DNA of 14,388 bases, from positions 1 to 14,388 of the forward strand of contig JABSRK010000060.1 in assembly GCA_013213915.1 (NCBI GenBank), written 5' to 3'. The translations under genes and the position numbers were made by a program. Numbering within the stretch: position 1 is the stretch's first letter; each line of letters opens with the position of its first letter. The DNA comes from Planctomycetota bacterium. GTDB taxonomy: Bacteria; Planctomycetota; GCA-002687715. The notes beneath the pieces are model-generated. The model was not told the DNA's origin. It saw only the letters and a program-made list of their open reading frames with translations, and ran no database searches. Positions 1 to 5,873 of this stretch are shown one piece after another.

Positions 1-500
1 AACAACACGTGAATACCTGCTTGCCCTCCCCGCAACGCCAGCTCGACGTAGTCCCGGTCCTTGAAACCATTGCAGATCACTAGGGCATCCGGGTCGAGAT
101 CCTGCATCAGCGCGAGAACGAGTTCGCCCTTGCTGCCGACCTCGAGTCCATAGCGGTGTCGCCCGCTCTCCTCCACCAGCGCCTCGATCACTGTTCGCTG
201 CTGGTTCACCTTGACCGGGTAGACACCCTGGTACGACTCGGGATAATCGAACTCCTCGATCGCAGCACCAAAAGCGTCGTGCAGACGGCGAACACGGTGT
301 TTGAGGATCTGGGGAAATCGCAGGAGAAACGGCGAGCGGAAGCCCCGCCGACGCAACCCATCGACCACGTCCGCCAGCCGGGCGGAATATCCGGATTCCG
401 GGTCCGCGACGACGCGGGCGTAGCCGTCGCCGTCGATGTCGAAGTAGCCTCCGCTCCACTGGGAAACGAGGAAGCGCTCACGAGCCGCCTGCTGGTCCAT
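1..500 (-). CDS. speA: Biosynthetic arginine decarboxylase, N-terminal part (cut by left edge)
   Basis: This is the first ~166 codons of a SpeA-type, PLP-dependent arginine decarboxylase, which converts arginine to agmatine, the entry to polyamine synthesis. What I see: FLLRFPQILKHRVRRL at about residues 58-73, the PLP-lysine motif VYPVKVNQQ (Lys97), then LEVGSKGEL and VICNGFKDRDY in the order typical of the TIM-barrel of long (~630 residue) SpeA enzymes. The rest lies left of the window. The ATG at 498-500 is chosen because an in-frame TGA lies three codons upstream. An 89-bp gap separates it from the membrane protein gene upstream on the same strand, and I see no convincing terminator there, so co-transcription is possible. 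The fold is not that of diaminopimelate or ornithine decarboxylase alone, because the PQI..HR motif is SpeA-specific. Very sure of the family. Confidence 0.95.
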   Translation of the reverse strand, partial: MDQQAARERFLVSQWSGGYFDIDGDGYARVVADPESGYSARLADVVDGLRRRGFRSPFLLRFPQILKHRVRRLHDAFGAAIEEFDYPESYQGVYPVKVNQQRTVIEALVEESGRHRYGLEVGSKGELVLALMQDLDPDALVICNGFKDRDYVELALRGGQAGIHVL

Positions 501-589
501 GACCCGAAATCATTGCAGAAGAACCCGCAGACCTCCAGACCTGACTCGGAGGGACAGACTATGCCCGGCGGGTCAGATGGCTTGGAGCG

Positions 590-1381
590 TTACTGGGCGA
601 CCCGAACCGACAGCGCGCTTCCGAGGCGGTCGGTCGCTCGCTCGATGCGGCGGATGTGGAGCACGTTGTCGAGAACGATACTCCGGTTCGGGGCATGGAT
701 GATCATCGTCCCGGCCCGGTAGAAGGGGTGAAAGTACTCGAGCATGTCCGGCACGAGCACCTCAACCCGCGGGTTGAGCATGGAAATCCGCTCGCGATCG
801 CCAAACAAGGCGTTGCGGTAGAGCTGCACCTCGTTGCTCTCGACGACCACGTAGTTCAGCCGGGTCTTGAGGAACGACACACCCACGCAGATGCCAAAGA
901 AGATCGCGAAGAACCAGTACGTCGGTGTCGAGAACTTGATGTCCAGGTTCGCCAGGAAGCCCTGCAGCCCTCCCCAGACGTCATGTTCGGCGTCGAGGAG
1001 GAAGCCGAGCATGATCAGCGCGATGACCGAGAGGATCAGCGCGAACGTCCACGCCCGCGACCACTCGAAGATGAACACGTTCATGTAGAGGCAGAAGCAG
1101 CAGATCCAGATCAGACCATGCGTCGCGTTTTGATCCGATGCGCTCGGGGTAAACAGGGAGAAAATCCCGAGTACGACGGAGATGAGCACCATGGGAATCA
1201 GGAATATGGACTTGAAGTGACTACGTACGATCACCATGTGCCCTGCCGCGAGGCGGTGACGGCGCCACTCCTTGTCGCGTATCTCCGACGGCTTCTGCGC
1301 GTGCAGATCCTTCGCCACGGTCGCAACGCCCCCATCCTCGCTCTTGTCCGGTTCCGACGGCTTGCTCGATTCGTCAGCCAC
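590..1381 (-). CDS. Four-helix membrane protein with C-terminal PH-like domain, function unknown
   Basis: This is a 263-residue protein of unknown function. I chose the GTG at 1379-1381 because a strong Shine-Dalgarno (GGGAGGAG, about 1387-1394) sits 5 nt before it. The same frame stays open to 1492, but that extension is Arg-rich and looks non-coding. Layout: a charged hydrophilic N-terminus (residues 1-50); four predicted membrane helices at about 59-77, 89-106, 112-129 and 155-171; then a soluble tail of ~90 residues. The tail ends in NVLHIRRIERATDRLG and resembles bacterial PH-like domains of membrane proteins such as the YdbS type; that resemblance is inference. Even charge distribution and no signal peptide fit an inner-membrane protein. 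A TACAAT box lies upstream at 1449-1454, so it may have its own promoter. No partner is evident; speA lies downstream on the same strand. Confidence 0.75.
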   Translation of the reverse strand: MADESSKPSEPDKSEDGGVATVAKDLHAQKPSEIRDKEWRRHRLAAGHMVIVRSHFKSIFLIPMVLISVVLGIFSLFTPSASDQNATHGLIWICCFCLYMNVFIFEWSRAWTFALILSVIALIMLGFLLDAEHDVWGGLQGFLANLDIKFSTPTYWFFAIFFGICVGVSFLKTRLNYVVVESNEVQLYRNALFGDRERISMLNPRVEVLVPDMLEYFHPFYRAGTMIIHAPNRSIVLDNVLHIRRIERATDRLGSALSVRVAQ

Positions 1382-1448
1382 GATCTCTCCTCCCGTTGAA
1401 GTCCCAGGCGTTTCTCCCTGCGGAGTCATGCGAACTGGAACGCGCAAA

Positions 1449-1454
1449 ATTGTA
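1449..1454 (-). promoter_or_regulatory. Candidate -10 box TACAAT for the membrane-protein gene
   Basis: Read on the minus strand, TACAAT matches the TATAAT consensus at 5 of 6 positions in an otherwise GC-rich gap, about 68 nt upstream of the chosen GTG start. The -35 region at 16-18 nt spacing (GGTTCC / CGGTTC) is poor. It lies just after the hairpin that probably ends the preceding gene, which is a sensible place for a promoter. Confidence 0.4.
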
Positions 1455-1470
1455 CGGCAAATAGCGGAAC

Positions 1471-1498
1471 GGAACCGGCGCCCGGCGCGCACGGTCCC
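1471..1498 (-). terminator. Strong GC hairpin, candidate terminator of the coiled-coil gene
   Basis: On the minus strand GGGACCG (1498-1492) pairs with CGGTTCC (1477-1471) with one G-U pair. Inside it GCGC pairs with GCGC around a 5-nt loop, with a single bulged base. This gives about 11 base pairs starting ~31 nt after the TAG stop at 1529. There is no proper U-tract after the stem, so it may need Rho or act as a 3'-end stabiliser. Placement between one gene's stop and the next gene's candidate -10 box supports a boundary role. Confidence 0.5.
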
Positions 1499-1528
1499 GT
1501 TCTCGAAGCCCGGAAGCGATCTACAATT

Positions 1529-2341
1529 CTAGTTGCCGTCGCCGCCGACCGGCACGAGCTCCGAAGGAGCCTCGGCCCCGTCACTTTCGAAGTAACGATC
1601 GATGTCGACCGTAACGTCGCGCTCCGGGGTCGGCTCTGGGAGATCCAAGTCGGCCGGCTGGTGCTGCGCAAGCAGCTTCTGGGTAACGTCCAGGTCCTTC
1701 CTCGCCTTGTAGAGGATGTCTTCGATCTCCGACAGCTTGCTGTCGTCGAATTCGAAGCGCTCCGCCTGGGCCCGCATCGCCTGCGTCTCGAGGAGTTGCG
1801 CGCGAAGCTCCTCGACCATGAGCTCGAGGTTCTGCTTCTTCGAGATGGTCGCGTCGAGCTTACGACGAGCCGCGGTCACGGTCTGGGTCTGCACCTCATA
1901 CTGACGCTGCTTGGTCGTCACGAGGGAGCGCTTCTGCTTGAAGCGCTCGAATGCGAGGCGGACGCGATGCCGCATGTCACGCGTGGAGTAGCTGCGCCCG
2001 GCAACCGCAAAGACCTCATTACCGGCCTTCAGAGACGCATTCCGCGTCCGGAGCACGTCCTCATCGTGCTCGAGCCTGTTACTGAGCTTGGCTATCTCGG
2101 CCTCGAGATAGTCGAGTTCGACCTCTTCCTCGGCCACACGCTCGCGACAATCATCGATCTCCGGTCCGAGGTCCTGGATCATCTCCTCGGCTTGTTCGAG
2201 CCGGTACTCCACCGGCACCGAGTCCTCGACTTCGTTTCGCGCCCAGTCGAACGCCTTCTCAACGTGGTAGAGGGCCTGCGGACCCATGATGACGACCGCG
2301 AGGGTCAGAACCAGGGCACCACCGATCAAGAGCTTCTTCAT
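1529..2341 (-). CDS. Membrane-anchored long coiled-coil protein, function unknown
   Basis: The protein has 270 residues. It begins MKKLLIGGALVLTLAVVIMG, a short basic start and one hydrophobic segment (residues ~3-25) that could be a signal anchor. The body is almost entirely heptad-like: an acidic coiled coil at about 44-95, a linker containing GRSYSTRDMRHRV, and a second, longer coiled coil at about 120-217. A Pro/Asp/Glu-rich tail follows. I associate this layout (anchor, SVPVE.R.EQAEEMI.DL.PEI motif, coiled coil) with a protein family widespread in planctomycetes whose function is not established. The ATG at 2341 is preferred over an in-frame TTG at 2374 because the anchor starts directly at it; only a distant GGAG (12 nt) precedes it. 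The gene stands after the terminator of the sigma/anti-sigma genes, so it is probably transcribed separately, from a leader rich in palindromes. Mechanical or scaffold roles at the envelope are guesses. Confidence 0.82.
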   Translation of the reverse strand: MKKLLIGGALVLTLAVVIMGPQALYHVEKAFDWARNEVEDSVPVEYRLEQAEEMIQDLGPEIDDCRERVAEEEVELDYLEAEIAKLSNRLEHDEDVLRTRNASLKAGNEVFAVAGRSYSTRDMRHRVRLAFERFKQKRSLVTTKQRQYEVQTQTVTAARRKLDATISKKQNLELMVEELRAQLLETQAMRAQAERFEFDDSKLSEIEDILYKARKDLDVTQKLLAQHQPADLDLPEPTPERDVTVDIDRYFESDGAEAPSELVPVGGDGN

Positions 2342-2375
2342 GGCGTTTCCAATCTCCGGTATCCGTCCCGCCAAG

Positions 2376-2389
2376 GGCGCACGTGCGCC
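2376..2389. repeat. Perfect 14-bp palindrome in the leader of the coiled-coil gene
   Basis: GGCGCACGTGCGCC reads the same on both strands and is centred about 42 bp before the ATG at 2341. As DNA it is a possible dimer operator; as RNA it could only fold into a short hairpin with a tight loop. It is the third of three inverted repeats in this leader. Confidence 0.6.
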
Positions 2390-2410
2390 GTTTCGGGGAG
2401 CTTCCTGTTG

Positions 2411-2426
2411 CTACTCGGATGAGTAG
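2411..2426. repeat. Inverted repeat CTACTC-4-GAGTAG in the same leader
   Basis: Six perfect base pairs around a 4-nt loop (GGAT on the plus strand). It has no T-run on either side, so it is not a classical terminator. It could be an operator or part of a structured 5' leader. Confidence 0.5.
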
Positions 2427-2453
2427 GTACAGAGTTCTCATTCGGTTCGGAGA

Positions 2454-2467
2454 CGCGATTATTCGCG
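2454..2467. repeat. Inverted repeat CGCGA-4-TCGCG in the same leader
   Basis: Five perfect base pairs around TTAT, about 22 bp beyond the T8 tract that ends the upstream genes. The AT-rich centre on the minus strand (AATAAT) could also be part of a -10 region for the coiled-coil gene; the sequence does not decide between these. Confidence 0.4.
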
Positions 2468-2488
2468 AAGAAGGCGCGACGCTGACTG

Positions 2489-2519
2489 AAAAAAAACGTC
2501 AGGCTTTGCCCAACTCGTT
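2489..2519 (-). terminator. Intrinsic terminator at the end of the anti-sigma gene
   Basis: Read on the minus strand, AACG (2519-2516), a 2-nt bulge and TTGGGC pair across an AAA loop with GCCTGA and CGTT, running straight into eight Ts (2496-2489). The TGA stop at 2499-2501 lies inside the 3' arm, so the terminator overlaps the last codons. Two wobble pairs weaken the stem, but the U-tract is clear. It marks the end of the kinase/sigma/anti-sigma transcript. Confidence 0.6.
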
Positions 2520-2909
2520 CAGCAGGACCAACGTTGCCTCGCCGACACGCTGGCGCGACCGCCGCATGGTCTGACGACCTTCTTCGGAGCCCTCTAACAC
2601 GCCCTGCTCGAGACGAGCCTGGCAATGCGGACATCCGAGCTCCTCGACGTGGAAGGAGACGTACTCCAGCGCATCGGCCTCGAGCGTCGAAGCCCTGTAG
2701 CCAGCCAGGTGTGCGCCGTGCGGGCAGGAGATGTGGTCCCGGAACCAGATCTCCGAAAGCGGAATCTGAAGTGACAGCACCTCTTCCCGCAGTGACTGCA
2801 ACGATTCCTGGCACGCGTCACAGTTGGAGACGTGAGATTGGAGCGCGTCGGACCCCGACCCAGCTTCCGCAAAGGCGCCGAGCTCGGAAATCTGTGGACA
2901 ATCGCCCAT
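2499..2909 (-). CDS. Putative anti-sigma factor with two zinc-binding (zf-HC2-like) modules
   Basis: The protein has 136 residues and is wholly soluble. It starts at the ATG whose A is also the last base of the sigma gene stop (TGATG); a GGGAGG 7 nt upstream confirms this start. Two similar segments each show the pattern Cys-Pro, spacer, His, Cys-x2-Cys. The first has Cys4 and HVSNCDAC (His26, Cys30, Cys33). The second has Cys62 and HVEELGCPHC (His87, Cys93, Cys96). The first is a textbook ZAS/zf-HC2 HxxxCxxC motif of ECF anti-sigma factors. The C-terminus (about 100-136) is helical and charged, with no membrane segment, so this would be a cytosolic anti-sigma. The role is inferred from the motif plus coupling to the ECF gene. 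It might instead be a zinc-ribbon regulator that does not bind sigma. It ends at the T8 terminator. Confidence 0.75.
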   Translation of the reverse strand: MGDCPQISELGAFAEAGSGSDALQSHVSNCDACQESLQSLREEVLSLQIPLSEIWFRDHISCPHGAHLAGYRASTLEADALEYVSFHVEELGCPHCQARLEQGVLEGSEEGRQTMRRSRQRVGEATLVLLNELGKA

Positions 2910-3544
2910 CAGAGCGCCTCCCACAAACCGCTGAACAACGTCTTGCGCGGGTCGCGACGGCGTAGACGGGCCTGCAGATCGCGGATCGCACGAAACTTGA
3001 TTCCAGCGATCGCCTTCTCGTCCTCCATCTTCAGCCGATCCGCGATCTTGCGATGCTTCCAGTCGGTAAGGAAGCACAATTCGATCGCCATGAGTCGGTG
3101 AAAGTCGCGCTTCTCCCAGAGTTCCGCGACGAGGTCGCGGAGGCAGATGACCAGCGCGCCCTTCTGGCGCAGGATCTTCTCCCGCCCTTCCAGGAGCTTG
3201 TGAGACGACGGCGAGTCCGATGGGATGGTGCCGAAGAAACCCGTCGAATCGTCGTCACGATCGGGGACATGCACCTCCGGACGCTTGCGCCGCAGGTGGT
3301 CGATCACCTTGTTGCGAGCGATCCCCATCAGGAACTGCTCGACGTTGTAGCGGGTGTTGAAGTTGCGGATGCCGCGCACGGCCCCCAGGAACGTATCCTG
3401 GGTCAGATCCGCCGCGAGTTCCGCGTCACCCACCTGGCGTTTGACGTAACCGAAAACGCGGTCGTGATACTCCGCCTGCAGACGCTCCCACTCCGGCTCA
3501 TCCAGCTTCTTCAGCAATTCGATGTCGAGGTTACGTACCGCCAC
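2909..3544 (-). CDS. ECF-type RNA polymerase sigma factor
   Basis: A 211-residue ECF (group IV) sigma factor that should direct RNA polymerase to a dedicated promoter set. Region 2 spans about residues 22-92: YHDRVFGYVKRQVGD, then LAADLTQDTFLGAVR (the DAEDxxQExF region 2.2 position), then EQFLMGIARNKVIDHLRRK (regions 2.3-2.4). A charged linker (91-125) joins it to region 4 (about 130-200), with a helix-turn-helix around DWKHRKIADRLKM and a basic end. The start is a GTG at 3544, 9 nt after the kinase stop, with no clear Shine-Dalgarno, which suggests translational coupling. The usual acidic DAED of region 2.2 reads LAAD here. It overlaps the anti-sigma gene by one base. Planctomycete ECF groups are often encoded beside Ser/Thr kinases, which fits this arrangement. 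Confidence 0.9.
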   Translation of the reverse strand: MAVRNLDIELLKKLDEPEWERLQAEYHDRVFGYVKRQVGDAELAADLTQDTFLGAVRGIRNFNTRYNVEQFLMGIARNKVIDHLRRKRPEVHVPDRDDDSTGFFGTIPSDSPSSHKLLEGREKILRQKGALVICLRDLVAELWEKRDFHRLMAIELCFLTDWKHRKIADRLKMEDEKAIAGIKFRAIRDLQARLRRRDPRKTLFSGLWEAL

Positions 3545-3553
3545 GCGAGGAGC

Positions 3554-4942
3554 CTACAGGATGGCCGCCTCGAGCCCAAGATGAACACAGGCGCAAACGG
3601 CCACGATGATGGCCGCAACCACCACGACCTGGACAGCGTTTCGCAAGGTCCACGAGAGCAGCGTGAAAGGCAGGACGAGTAGCTGTCCGACCCCGCGAGT
3701 GCCGGCGCGGGCAACGCGCGATGCACTCGACGATGGGCGCTCAGCGGCAATTCGGCGAGCGATTCGGCGAGCGTCGCGGCGAGCGTTCCGGCGAGCTACC
3801 TTCGCCGGATTGCGCGGCTCCTGCGACGCGTTGAAATTGCTTTTCGCCGCCGACACCATCTGCCCCGTCTGCGAGCGGACTTTGCCCAAGACGTCCTGCA
3901 GCTCGGTCCGCACCCTCTCGATACTCAGCTTCCCCGTGGCCGCCATTCGCCCCAACTTGGCTCCCACACGGGTCGAAGCAGATTCACCGGGAGGCGGAGC
4001 CACGGGCAGGGGTGGCGGGGTCGCCGCCGACACCCCCGAGGGGGCGGCCACGGGGTGATCGCCAGCGGCCACCTCGAACGCAGTGAGCATGCCGCCAGCG
4101 TTTATGAACCGCGTCTGCGGGTCCTTGCCGAGGCACTGCTTGACAAACGTGCGCAGCCCGAAGGGGATCACGTCCGGAATCAGCGGGGTCTCCGTCTCGT
4201 GGCGTTTCAGGATCTCCCACTCAGTCTCGCCTTTGAACGGGACATCACCAACGAGCATCTCGAACAGTATGACGCCGAGCGAGTACACGTCCGAACGGGC
4301 GTCGCCACGACGCTGCAACATCTCGGGAGCCATGTAGTACGGCGTACCGCGGCCCATGCTAAGAGTCGCGCGCGATTCGGTCATGAGCTTCGACAGCCCG
4401 TAATCGCCCACGCGGGCCACGTCGCCCTTGATGAAGACGTTGGCCGGCTTCAGGTCGAAGTGGATGATGGAGTGTTCGTGCAGCGCCTTGACTCCGCGAA
4501 TGATCTGGCGGATCAGTGGGATCGCCCTTTCAGCCGACATGGCGCCTTCGACCAGCAGTGATTTGAGGGTGTCATCCCCCGCGTAACCCATGACGATGTA
4601 GGGGATGCCGCAGATCTCACCACGGTCTTCGATGCTGACGAGGTTGGGGTGGTCCACCTGGGCAAAGTGGTCCACGGATTCGATCTCGCGAACGACCTGC
4701 TCGTGTAGCCGTTCGTCCTGCAATCGCAGAAACTTGATGGCGTACAGCTTGCCGATGGACGTCCGCCTGGCCTTGTAGACCTCGCCGAACACGCCGCTAC
4801 CCAGCTTGTTCAAGATGGTGAAACCAGGAACGAAGTCCGGCTTACGGTAGTTGCGAAAGAACGTCTCCCAGTCCATGGCGCGTCCGGGAGCAGCCGCGTC
4901 ATCGACGTCGATCCCGCGTTCGAACCTGTTCGTCTCGATCAC
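3554..4942 (-). CDS. Ser/Thr protein kinase with C-terminal membrane anchor
   Basis: A 462-residue Hanks-type kinase. Visible motifs: glycine loop LGSGVFGEVYKAR (47-59), AIK lysine Lys70, helix-C Glu86, catalytic loop HFDLKPANV (161-169; Asp163, Lys165, Asn168), GDYGLSK in place of DFG (Asp180), and GTPYYMAPEML (APE at 205-207). The domain ends near 290. A Pro-rich linker follows, then four tandem ARRx units (383-398) and a hydrophobic stretch (about 418-462) giving one or two membrane helices, so the kinase faces the cytoplasm. All catalytic residues are present, so it should be active. The HRD arginine is Phe, making it a non-RD kinase. I chose the GTG at 4942: it overlaps the previous stop as GTGA and has GGAG 9 nt upstream. 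An in-frame ATG at 4876 is the alternative. It is coupled to the ECF sigma gene downstream, a likely target. Confidence 0.93.
   Translation of the reverse strand: MIETNRFERGIDVDDAAAPGRAMDWETFFRNYRKPDFVPGFTILNKLGSGVFGEVYKARRTSIGKLYAIKFLRLQDERLHEQVVREIESVDHFAQVDHPNLVSIEDRGEICGIPYIVMGYAGDDTLKSLLVEGAMSAERAIPLIRQIIRGVKALHEHSIIHFDLKPANVFIKGDVARVGDYGLSKLMTESRATLSMGRGTPYYMAPEMLQRRGDARSDVYSLGVILFEMLVGDVPFKGETEWEILKRHETETPLIPDVIPFGLRTFVKQCLGKDPQTRFINAGGMLTAFEVAAGDHPVAAPSGVSAATPPPLPVAPPPGESASTRVGAKLGRMAATGKLSIERVRTELQDVLGKVRSQTGQMVSAAKSNFNASQEPRNPAKVARRNARRDARRIARRIAAERPSSSASRVARAGTRGVGQLLVLPFTLLSWTLRNAVQVVVVAAIIVAVCACVHLGLEAAIL
3753..3796. repeat. 12-bp tandem repeat inside the kinase gene (ARRx repeats)
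   Basis: CGGCGAGC recurs at 3753, 3765, 3777 and 3789, exactly 12 bp apart, with four variable bases between copies. On the coding strand each unit encodes Ala-Arg-Arg-x, giving ARRN, ARRD, ARRI, ARRI just before the membrane segment. The period is a whole number of codons, so copy-number change would keep the frame. Confidence 0.85.
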
Positions 4943-5790
4943 AGCGGGACACTCCAACAGACGCCTGCACCCAGTACGCACAGCGTACCAAACAGCAGCC
5001 GAAGCCGTCCCGTCATGTAGCCCTTGGTCCGGAGATCGAGACTCAAATACGACAGCCCGAAAATTAGCACGAGCGCGAGCACGCCACCGCCTCGGGCCCA
5101 TGGGATGACCGCCTGACGGCGATCCTCGTAGTCGATCGCGATCTGCACCCTGCGGATCGCCTGGGGATCCGCCTCGAGGCGAACGAACGCCCGATGCAAC
5201 CGTCCGGTCTCACGCTGTTCGGAGCCAACGAAGGTGCGGTGGGCGACGCGGCGCAGAATATCGATGTGTCCCTCCGCGGACCTGACTCCGGCCCGTGACG
5301 TGAAGCGGCGTCGCGCCAGAGCGCGAGCGGCGTCCACGGCCTCCTCCGGATCGTCGCGCAGCGGGCCCTCGATGAGCAACGAGCCGTCGGTCTTCTCGTC
5401 TGCCCAGGAGGCGTCACCGAATGCGCAGACGAACCGTTGCGGTTGATCCTCGCACGTCTCAACGACCAGGCGCTGGTGGAGCTCGCCCGGAACGACGGTC
5501 AGCCTGAGGGCAAGGACGCCAACGCCCGTATGCCCCGCCTCCGCTTCGACGACCTTGAAGCCTCGGTCGATCAACGCACCGACGATCGCCTCCTCCGCCT
5601 CCCGCTGGCTGACGCCGTCGGAAACGACAGCCAGAGCCGACACGGACTCCGCACTGTCCGGAAGTACCTCCACGAGGCGGTCGCCGATCCGCGACGCCGC
5701 GCGGACGAGGGTCGGCTCGAGATCCTGCCCCGGAACGGGGAGCACGATGAGGAGCGGCAGGATCAGGGCGAGCGACAGAGATGGGCGCAT
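4939..5790 (-). CDS. Exported protein with two C-terminal membrane segments, function unknown
   Basis: I do not recognise this protein. From the ATG at 5790 it has 283 residues: a signal peptide or anchor (MRPSLSLALILPLLIVLPVPGQ, likely cut near the PGQ), then a ~200-residue soluble mixed alpha/beta region rich in Arg, Glu and Asp, then two hydrophobic segments at about 235-252 and 264-283. The soluble part should face the periplasm or the outside. An in-frame GTG at 5802 would add four residues; neither start has a good Shine-Dalgarno. Its stop overlaps the kinase start (GTGA), so the two proteins are probably made in similar amounts. It is plausibly the sensory or envelope partner of the membrane-anchored kinase. 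That role is inferred from context only; the sequence itself shows no sensor family. Confidence 0.78.
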   Translation of the reverse strand: MRPSLSLALILPLLIVLPVPGQDLEPTLVRAASRIGDRLVEVLPDSAESVSALAVVSDGVSQREAEEAIVGALIDRGFKVVEAEAGHTGVGVLALRLTVVPGELHQRLVVETCEDQPQRFVCAFGDASWADEKTDGSLLIEGPLRDDPEEAVDAARALARRRFTSRAGVRSAEGHIDILRRVAHRTFVGSEQRETGRLHRAFVRLEADPQAIRRVQIAIDYEDRRQAVIPWARGGGVLALVLIFGLSYLSLDLRTKGYMTGRLRLLFGTLCVLGAGVCWSVPL

Positions 5791-5873
5791 GTATGTGCTC
5801 ACGACAATGAGTCATTCCGAAGAGAATGACGGATATTCTGGGACCGCTACGCCCAAGGCCCCCCATAAACCAC

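Noticed and set aside
656..1399. Long antisense frame (247 codons) opposite the membrane-protein gene
   Set aside because: Composition rich in Arg, Glu, Asp and His from the complementary GC-rich codons; no Shine-Dalgarno or recognisable domain. The minus-strand gene has membrane helices and a strong ribosome binding site.
1661..2422. Antisense frame (253 codons) opposite the coiled-coil gene
   Set aside because: Leu/Glu/Arg-rich mirror of coiled-coil codons; the minus-strand protein has a clear anchor and heptads.
2481..2505. CTGAC/GTCAG inverted repeat with the T8 run as its loop
   Set aside because: A stem with the T-run in the loop is not a working terminator; the alternative stem ending right before the T-run explains the tract better.
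3053..3682. Antisense frame (209 codons) opposite the sigma gene
   Set aside because: The opposite strand encodes a clear ECF sigma factor; this frame has no domain.
3753..3796. Short regular repeats considered as a CRISPR-like array
   Set aside because: Units are 8 bp with 4-bp gaps inside a kinase coding frame; too short for CRISPR and explained by ARRx codons.
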